From contig CAJFVX010000003.1 of NCBI GenBank assembly GCA_904420585.1, forward strand, positions 45,863 to 109,862: DNA of 64,000 nt, written 5' to 3'. Origin of the DNA: Candidatus Howiella intestinavium (lineage in GTDB: Bacteria > Bacillota > Clostridia > Oscillospirales > Acutalibacteraceae). The translations under genes were made by a program, and so were the position numbers. The notes under the pieces were generated by a model. That model saw nothing but the letters and a program-made list of their open reading frames with translations, did not search any database and had not been told where the DNA came from. This document shows, one piece after another, positions 59,521 to 64,000 of the stretch; position 1 is the first letter of the stretch, and each line of letters opens with the position of its first letter.

Positions 59521-60492
59521 ATGGGATACAGCAAGGAGATATACCGGAGGGCCCTGGAGGAAAAGGCCGCCCAGCGCCGGGCGGCCGAACGCCGGGCGGA
59601 AGAAAACCGGCAGGCGGCCTATGCCGCCCTGCCCCGGCTGGAGGAAATCGACCGGCAGCTGGCCGAAAAGGGGGCGCGGCTGGCCCTGACGGCCCTTTCT
59701 GGGGGCGACCTTGCCGATTTGGAGGCCGCATGCGGCCGGCTGACGGCGGAAAAAGAAGCCCTGCTGGCCGGGAAGGGATTCAGCCCGGCGGATTTTCAGC
59801 CGGCCTACGCCTGCGGCGACTGCAAGGACACGGGCAAACGGGAGGGCAGGCTCTGCGGCTGCGTCCACCGCATCGCCCGGCGGCTGGCCTATGAACAGCT
59901 GTCGGCCGCCCTGCCCCTGGAGGAAAGCCGGTTTGACAATTTCGATTTATCCTACTACCCCGACGCCGGCCGGCCGGCCCCCCGGAAGCGGATGGCGGAA
60001 ATCTTTGCCTTCTGCAGGCAGTACGCCGAAGGGTTTACCCCCCGGGCGGAGAGCCTTCTGTTCTTTGGCAACACGGGGCTGGGCAAAACCCATCTCTCCC
60101 TGGCCATCGGGCGGGCGGTACTGGAAAAGGGATACGGCGTCCTCTACGGCTCGGCCCAGGACCTGCTGGGCATGATAGAGCGGGAGCATTTCGGGCGCAG
60201 CGAGGGCGATACCCTGGAGGACGCTCTCGGCTGCGACCTGCTGATTCTGGACGACCTGGGCACGGAATTTTCCACCCCCTTCAACCTGTCGGTGGTCAAC
60301 AACCTGGTGGGCACCCGCCTGCTGACCCACCGTCCCACCATCATCAGCACCAATCTGGACATCCCCGCCCTGGAGGAGCGATACACCCCCCGGGTGGCCT
60401 CCCGCATCATCGGCAGCTATGTGATGAAGGGCTTTTTAGGCCCCGACGTCCGCCAGCAGAAGCGGATGCAGGAAATGCGGAAGGATAAATAA
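59521..60492 (+). CDS. DnaC/DnaI-type replicative helicase loader ATPase
   Basis: 323 residues. The N-terminal helical part contains a zinc-binding CGDCKDTGKREGRLCGC (about 99-115), as in DnaI and relatives. The AAA+ core follows: Walker A FGNTGLGKTHLSLAIG (about 183-198), Walker B LLILDDLGTEF, sensor-I TIISTNLD, and the arginine-finger region VASRIIGSY. It binds the hexameric DnaB/DnaC helicase and loads it on single-stranded DNA. It is coupled to the DnaD-like gene (3-nt gap). A strong bidirectional terminator ends the operon. Confidence 0.9.
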   Translation: MGYSKEIYRRALEEKAAQRRAAERRAEENRQAAYAALPRLEEIDRQLAEKGARLALTALSGGDLADLEAACGRLTAEKEALLAGKGFSPADFQPAYACGDCKDTGKREGRLCGCVHRIARRLAYEQLSAALPLEESRFDNFDLSYYPDAGRPAPRKRMAEIFAFCRQYAEGFTPRAESLLFFGNTGLGKTHLSLAIGRAVLEKGYGVLYGSAQDLLGMIEREHFGRSEGDTLEDALGCDLLILDDLGTEFSTPFNLSVVNNLVGTRLLTHRPTIISTNLDIPALEERYTPRVASRIIGSYVMKGFLGPDVRQQKRMQEMRKDK

Positions 60493-60535
60493 AAAGAACG
60501 CCGCACGGTTTATGCAGTTAAAGCTCCCCAGACGC

Positions 60536-60570
60536 AAAAAGGAGAAGGCGAAACGCCTTCTCCTTTTTAT
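60536..60570. terminator. Bidirectional terminator between the dnaC-like and kinase genes
   Basis: AAAAAGGAGAAGGCG (60536-60550), loop aaa, and its exact complement CGCCTTCTCCTTTTT (60554-60568) form a perfect 15-bp stem with T runs on both strands. Confidence 0.92.
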
Positions 60571-60587
60571 ACAGCCGGAAAACCGGC

Positions 60588-61343
60588 TTATTCGTACTGC
60601 ACCACGTCCAGCCACTTCATCAGCAGCTCGGTTTCCTCCGGCCGGTGCTCGGTCAGGCGGGCGGCGGCCACCAGGGGCAGCCACTCCTGCACATACCGCT
60701 TGGAGGTGTGAGTCTTCTCGCAGAACAGATCCATGTACTTCTCGGCCCACTCGGGGGACTTCAGAGAGAGCAGCAGGTAGGTCCGGGCCACGTCGGCCGA
60801 GGCGTTGCCCTGGCGGGCGGCCACCCAGTCCACGATATAGGTACCCTTATCATTGATAATCACGTTAGAGGGGCAGAAGTTGCCGTGGCACAGCTTGGTA
60901 TGCTTGGGCATGCTCTCCAGACGGGTCAGCAGCTCATAGCGGGTTACATCGTTGATATTGTCCAGGCTGTTGATCTGGCGGGCCATCTTATCCTTCAGCT
61001 TGCTGAGCTTGGGGGTGTGCTTCTCATGGATTTTCAGCTGGATGTCCACCAAATCGTTCAGGTACTTGTCGATGTTGCCGGGATCCTTATCCATCATTTC
61101 TTCCATGGTGTGGCCGGGGATCAGATCCATGGTGATAGCCCAGCGGCCGTCGATAACCGATACCTCCCGGATAACCGGGACGGGCAGGCCGGTGGCTTCC
61201 ACACGGGCGTGGGTCAGGGCCTCGTACAACGCCTGGGTCTTGCGGCATTCGGGTTTAAACAGCTTGACGGCGCAGTCGCCATACTTATAAATGTCCACCA
61301 TGGCGCTGGAGGCGATTTTCTCCTTTAAATCCTTCATCTGCAT
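60588..61343 (-). CDS. APH/choline-kinase-like phosphotransferase (TIGR02172-like)
   Basis: 251 residues with AAAGGGG before the ATG. Protein-kinase-like fold of the APH family: MVDIYKYGDCAVKLF (ATP lysine), WAITMDLIPGHTMEEMM hinge, catalytic loop LCHGNFCPSNVII (H-G-N/D-x-x-P-x-N, with Asn in place of the usual catalytic Asp at the first position), and metal-binding IVDWVAARQGNASADVA. It phosphorylates an unknown small molecule. The Asp-to-Asn change in the catalytic loop (HGNF where APH enzymes have HGDL) is notable and could mean altered activity. Own promoter. Confidence 0.78.
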   Translation of the reverse strand: MQMKDLKEKIASSAMVDIYKYGDCAVKLFKPECRKTQALYEALTHARVEATGLPVPVIREVSVIDGRWAITMDLIPGHTMEEMMDKDPGNIDKYLNDLVDIQLKIHEKHTPKLSKLKDKMARQINSLDNINDVTRYELLTRLESMPKHTKLCHGNFCPSNVIINDKGTYIVDWVAARQGNASADVARTYLLLSLKSPEWAEKYMDLFCEKTHTSKRYVQEWLPLVAAARLTEHRPEETELLMKWLDVVQYE

Positions 61344-61731
61344 TTTGGATTTCCCCTTTCATGTAGGACGAAAGCTTCCGCCCTGTTATCAAAATTTGGC
61401 GGAAGAGGTATCCTCCCGACCAACAAATTTTGCTGTCTATATTATACAGCATATTTATGAAATGTAAATAGCTATTTCGATATTTTATCCTGTTTTTTTG
61501 TACTATTGACCGGCTTTTAACCTATAGCATTCTACTGCATAAACGTTTCCCCCTTCTCATACATATAGAACACAGAGCCTGTCCCACCGGCGCAACGAAA
61601 ACCTGACGATTTGTTTACAGGACGTTCATATATTCACACCAAAGGGGTCAAACAGCCGGGTTACAATAAGACCATCAAAGAAAGCGGGGACAAAAAGGAG
61701 CCCCACCGGACAAGGAAAGGATGACACGATT
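61344..61731. other. Divergent intergenic region between the kinase and HtrA genes
   Basis: 388 bp, AT-rich in the middle. It holds the kinase promoter (61441-61468), a leader hairpin (CTTCCGCC at 61376-61383 with GGCGGAAG at 61398-61405), and a TACAAT (61662-61667) that may be the htrA -10. No gene or RNA gene was recognised. Confidence 0.5.
61441..61468 (-). promoter_or_regulatory. Promoter of the kinase gene
   Basis: On the minus strand: -35 TTTACA (61468-61463), 16-bp spacer, consensus -10 TATAAT (61446-61441). Confidence 0.75.
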
Positions 61732-63471
61732 ATGTATGACGATAAAAACAACATGCAGGGTTTGCAGGGTTTTGATTCGGCCGTCCCCACCGACGGCCGC
61801 GCCGAACAGGAGGCCAAGGAAGCCGACACCCCCGCTGCGGATAACAGCCGGGAGCAAGGGTACACCGTGACCCCTGCCGGCGGGTACTACAGCGGCCGGC
61901 CGGATACCGCCGAAACGGCGGCTGCCGAATCGGCTGCCGACGCCGCCGAAAAGGAAGAGGCGCCTGCTCCGGAAGAGCCGAAAGCCTCTTCCGAGTACCA
62001 CTACAGCTCGGCCGCCGGCAACATCCCCTTTGCCGGCAGCGAAGACGGCGGCACCGGCAGCACGGCTTCCTCCGGCACGGCGGGACAGCAGGACGCCGGC
62101 AGCGGCTCTTCCTGGCAGTCCCAGAACGGCGGAAGCTGGCAGCAGGGGCAGCCGGACCAGCAGGCGGGAGGCGGCAGCAGCTATACGCCGCCCTACGGCG
62201 GATTTGTCCCCAACGGCAGCTACGGTTATCAGAACCCCTATTCCTATAACCAGCCCGTCCGGCCGGCTAAGCCTCCCAAGGCCCCCAAGGCGCCCAAGCC
62301 GAAAAAGGAAAAAAAGGCTTCCGCCTTCCCGGTTAAAGCCTTTGTGGCCTGCATCCTGGCTGCGGCGGTTGTGGGAGCGGGCGCCGGCGCCGGCGGCTTT
62401 GCGCTGAGCAATTACCTCGTCGCCGACAATTCGGATACGGCCAGCACCTCTTCCCAGACCAGCACCACCGGCCAGACCATCAGCATCGAGGGGCAGGTGG
62501 AGAACCTGGTTCAGGCCGTAGCCGAAAAGGTAAGCCCCAGCGTAGTGGGCATCCGTACCACTGCCGCCGCCTACAGCATCTTCGGCGGCCAGACCGAGTC
62601 CACCGGTGAAGGCTCGGGCGTCATCTACTCCGAAGACGGCTACATCATCACCAACTACCACGTGATCCAGGCGGCCGCCGAGCAGTCGGGTTCCCAGCTG
62701 GCCCGGGTGGACGTCTACCTGCCCAGTGACACCGAGACAGCTATCCCCGCCACCATTGTGGGCTACAATATCTCCTTGGATTTGGCCGTGCTGAAAATCG
62801 ACCAGACCGGGCTGCCCGCCGCCGAAATCGGCAATTCGGATGATCTGAACGTAGGCCAGTACGTGGTGGCCATCGGCAACCCCGGCGGACTGGAATTCAT
62901 GGGCTCGGTCACCTACGGCGTCATCAGCGGCCTCAACCGTAAAATCACCACCGAAACCAGCGAACAGCTCAACCTCATCCAGACCGACGCGGCCATCAAC
63001 CCCGGCAACTCGGGCGGCGCCCTGGTCAATTCCGACGGGCAGGTCATCGGCATCAACTCGGTCAAGCTGGTCTCCTCCGGCTACGAGAGCATGGGCTTTG
63101 CCATTCCCATCAACACAGTGGTGGAAACCTGCAACGACATCATCTCCCGTGAGAACGAGCCCACACCCTATCTGGGCCTGGAAATCAGCACCACCTACGA
63201 CGCCCAGACCCTGCAGATGCTGGGCTATCCTACCGGCGCGGTGGTCAACAGCGTAACGTCCGGCAGCCCGGCCGCTGACGCAGGTATCCAGCGGGGCGAC
63301 ATCATCACCGAATTCGCCGGCACCACCATCTCCAGCTACACCACCCTGAGCACGGCCCTCTCCCAGTGCAGCCCGGGACAGCAGGTGGATGTGACGGTCT
63401 ACAGAGGCGGCCGGTATTACTCGGCTACCGTAACCCTGGGCACCAACAGCGGCCAGGTCACATTGCAGTAA
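61732..63471 (+). CDS. HtrA/DegP-type membrane-anchored serine protease with PDZ domain
   Basis: 579 residues, AAAGGATG before the ATG. An unusually long, low-complexity cytoplasmic N-terminus (about 1-195, Gly/Ser/Gln/Tyr/Pro-rich, then a Lys/Pro-rich PPKAPKAPKPKKEKK stretch) precedes one membrane helix (about 200-228). The trypsin-like domain (about 250-460) has the catalytic His in TNYHVIQ (about 308), Asp in SLDLAVLKID and Ser in NPGNSGGALVN (about 425). A single PDZ domain (about 475-575) contains YLGLEI and GDIITEFAGTTI. It degrades or refolds misfolded proteins outside the membrane. Monocistronic, with a clear terminator. Confidence 0.93.
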   Translation: MYDDKNNMQGLQGFDSAVPTDGRAEQEAKEADTPAADNSREQGYTVTPAGGYYSGRPDTAETAAAESAADAAEKEEAPAPEEPKASSEYHYSSAAGNIPFAGSEDGGTGSTASSGTAGQQDAGSGSSWQSQNGGSWQQGQPDQQAGGGSSYTPPYGGFVPNGSYGYQNPYSYNQPVRPAKPPKAPKAPKPKKEKKASAFPVKAFVACILAAAVVGAGAGAGGFALSNYLVADNSDTASTSSQTSTTGQTISIEGQVENLVQAVAEKVSPSVVGIRTTAAAYSIFGGQTESTGEGSGVIYSEDGYIITNYHVIQAAAEQSGSQLARVDVYLPSDTETAIPATIVGYNISLDLAVLKIDQTGLPAAEIGNSDDLNVGQYVVAIGNPGGLEFMGSVTYGVISGLNRKITTETSEQLNLIQTDAAINPGNSGGALVNSDGQVIGINSVKLVSSGYESMGFAIPINTVVETCNDIISRENEPTPYLGLEISTTYDAQTLQMLGYPTGAVVNSVTSGSPAADAGIQRGDIITEFAGTTISSYTTLSTALSQCSPGQQVDVTVYRGGRYYSATVTLGTNSGQVTLQ

Positions 63472-63502
63472 ATCAGCTTTCATCTCTTCTTTTTCCTCCT
63501 TT

Positions 63503-63538
63503 GGGCGGCGGGGCGCCATACCCGCCGCCCCCTTTTTA
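63503..63538 (+). terminator. Terminator after htrA
   Basis: GGGCGGCGGG (63503-63512) pairs with CCCGCCGCCC (63521-63530), then ccttttta. Confidence 0.85.
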
Positions 63539-63775
63539 TGGAGTTTTAACGAAAAGAAACCACCAGCTATACCGGTGAGAATAAAAAATCTTAAGATACA
63601 ACAAAAACGGGCAAGTGTGGCCACACTTACCCTGCTTGCCAAAATGTGCGGTCTCCGGAAGTATCAGCGTTTGAGAACATCAGAGTTGTGATATTTCGCT
63701 CTTGTATTATCTTATTCGATGTGATAAAATAAAGTCAAAATTCAGAATTTGTTTTTATTTCAAAGAGGTGATGGA
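63539..63775. other. AT-rich non-coding stretch with a 16-bp perfect palindrome
   Basis: Base composition shifts to AT-rich right after the htrA terminator. AAGTGTGGCCACACTT at 63613-63628 is perfectly symmetrical and may be an operator, a recombination-related site or part of an element end. No open frame with start and ribosome-binding site was seen before 63776. Confidence 0.5.
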
Positions 63776-64000
63776 GTGCCAAAGGTTGCTTATTCCGAGG
63801 AGGACAGAGAACGTATTAGAAAGCAGCTTGTTACAGTTGGGCTTGAACTGATGGCAAAACAAGGCATACAGCATACAACTGTGGAGCAAGTATATAAAAA
63901 AGTTGGTATTTCACGAACTTTCTTCTATTCCTTTTTCGCAACGAAAGAAGATTTGATTGTTGAAACGCTTTACTTGCAACAGCCCAAAATCATTAAGTAT
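63776..64000 (+). CDS. TetR/AcrR family regulator, N-terminal part (runs off the window)
   Basis: 75 residues visible from a GTG at 63776, with AGAGGTGATGG just upstream. MPKVAYSEEDRERIRKQLVT, then GLELMAKQGIQHTTVEQVYKKVGISRTFFYSFFATKEDLIVE is a clear TetR HTH (helix, turn, YxxFxxKEDL). The rest of the gene and the ligand domain lie outside. Codons are AT-rich, unlike every gene to its left, so the gene may have been acquired. The regulated genes are probably to the right. Confidence 0.85.
   Translation, partial: MPKVAYSEEDRERIRKQLVTVGLELMAKQGIQHTTVEQVYKKVGISRTFFYSFFATKEDLIVETLYLQQPKIIKY

Overview
The window looks like a GC-rich chromosomal segment of a strictly anaerobic, probably gut-dwelling Clostridia (Oscillospiraceae/Ruminococcaceae-like) bacterium. 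This is inferred from the gene set: AdhE with a Rex-type operator, NrdD/NrdG anaerobic ribonucleotide reductase, a superoxide reductase, two secreted polysaccharide-acting proteins ending in type I dockerins, a T-box controlled trp operon, PadR/DUF1700/DUF4097 genes, CarD, and DnaD/DnaI-like primosomal genes. No rRNA, tRNA, IS element or CRISPR array was seen.

Layout. 1-7.2 kb: 3' part of a GtaA-type glutaminase, a 1651-residue secreted GH28 protein with dockerin, and a divergent AraC regulator with a palindrome between them. 7.3-13.1 kb: adhE and a fusion of a TIM-barrel sugar isomerase/epimerase-like domain to an acyl-CoA synthetase. 13.3-19.5 kb: MarR with its operator, a heterodimeric ABC exporter pair, and RecQ. 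19.5-21.2 kb: a frameshifted XRE gene divergent from a PD-(D/E)XK-like protein across an array of operator half-sites, then Hsp20. 21.2-27.5 kb: a four-gene ABC-2 transporter/lipoprotein operon divergent from PadR-DUF1700-DUF4097.

27.5-34.3 kb: the complete trpEGDCFBA operon behind a T-box leader with a UGG specifier. 34.3-42.5 kb: D-Ala-D-Ala carboxypeptidase, zinc alcohol dehydrogenase, FliB-like protein, thioredoxin-reductase-like protein, CarD, an orphan MazF, and a dockerin-bearing SGNH/LamG protein. 42.7-51 kb: nrdD-DUF4003-nrdG-superoxide reductase, a divergent Crp/Fnr regulator, and three uncharacterised membrane proteins. 51-57 kb: purEMNHD, with a 97-bp tandem repeat between purH and purD and an attenuator-like hairpin before purE. 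57-60.5 kb: a SLOG/XRE divergent pair, DUF3783, and a DnaD/DnaC primosome operon. 60.5-64 kb: an APH-like kinase, an HtrA protease, and at the right edge a clearly AT-richer stretch that starts a TetR gene and may be the border of acquired DNA.

The strongest candidates for something undescribed are the epimerase/acyl-CoA synthetase fusion, the two XRE-controlled pairs (nuclease-like and SLOG), and the 97-bp repeat array inside the pur operon. Starts were chosen from ribosome-binding sites and differ in many genes from the longest open frame. All functional calls rest on motif recognition by eye; no database search was run.
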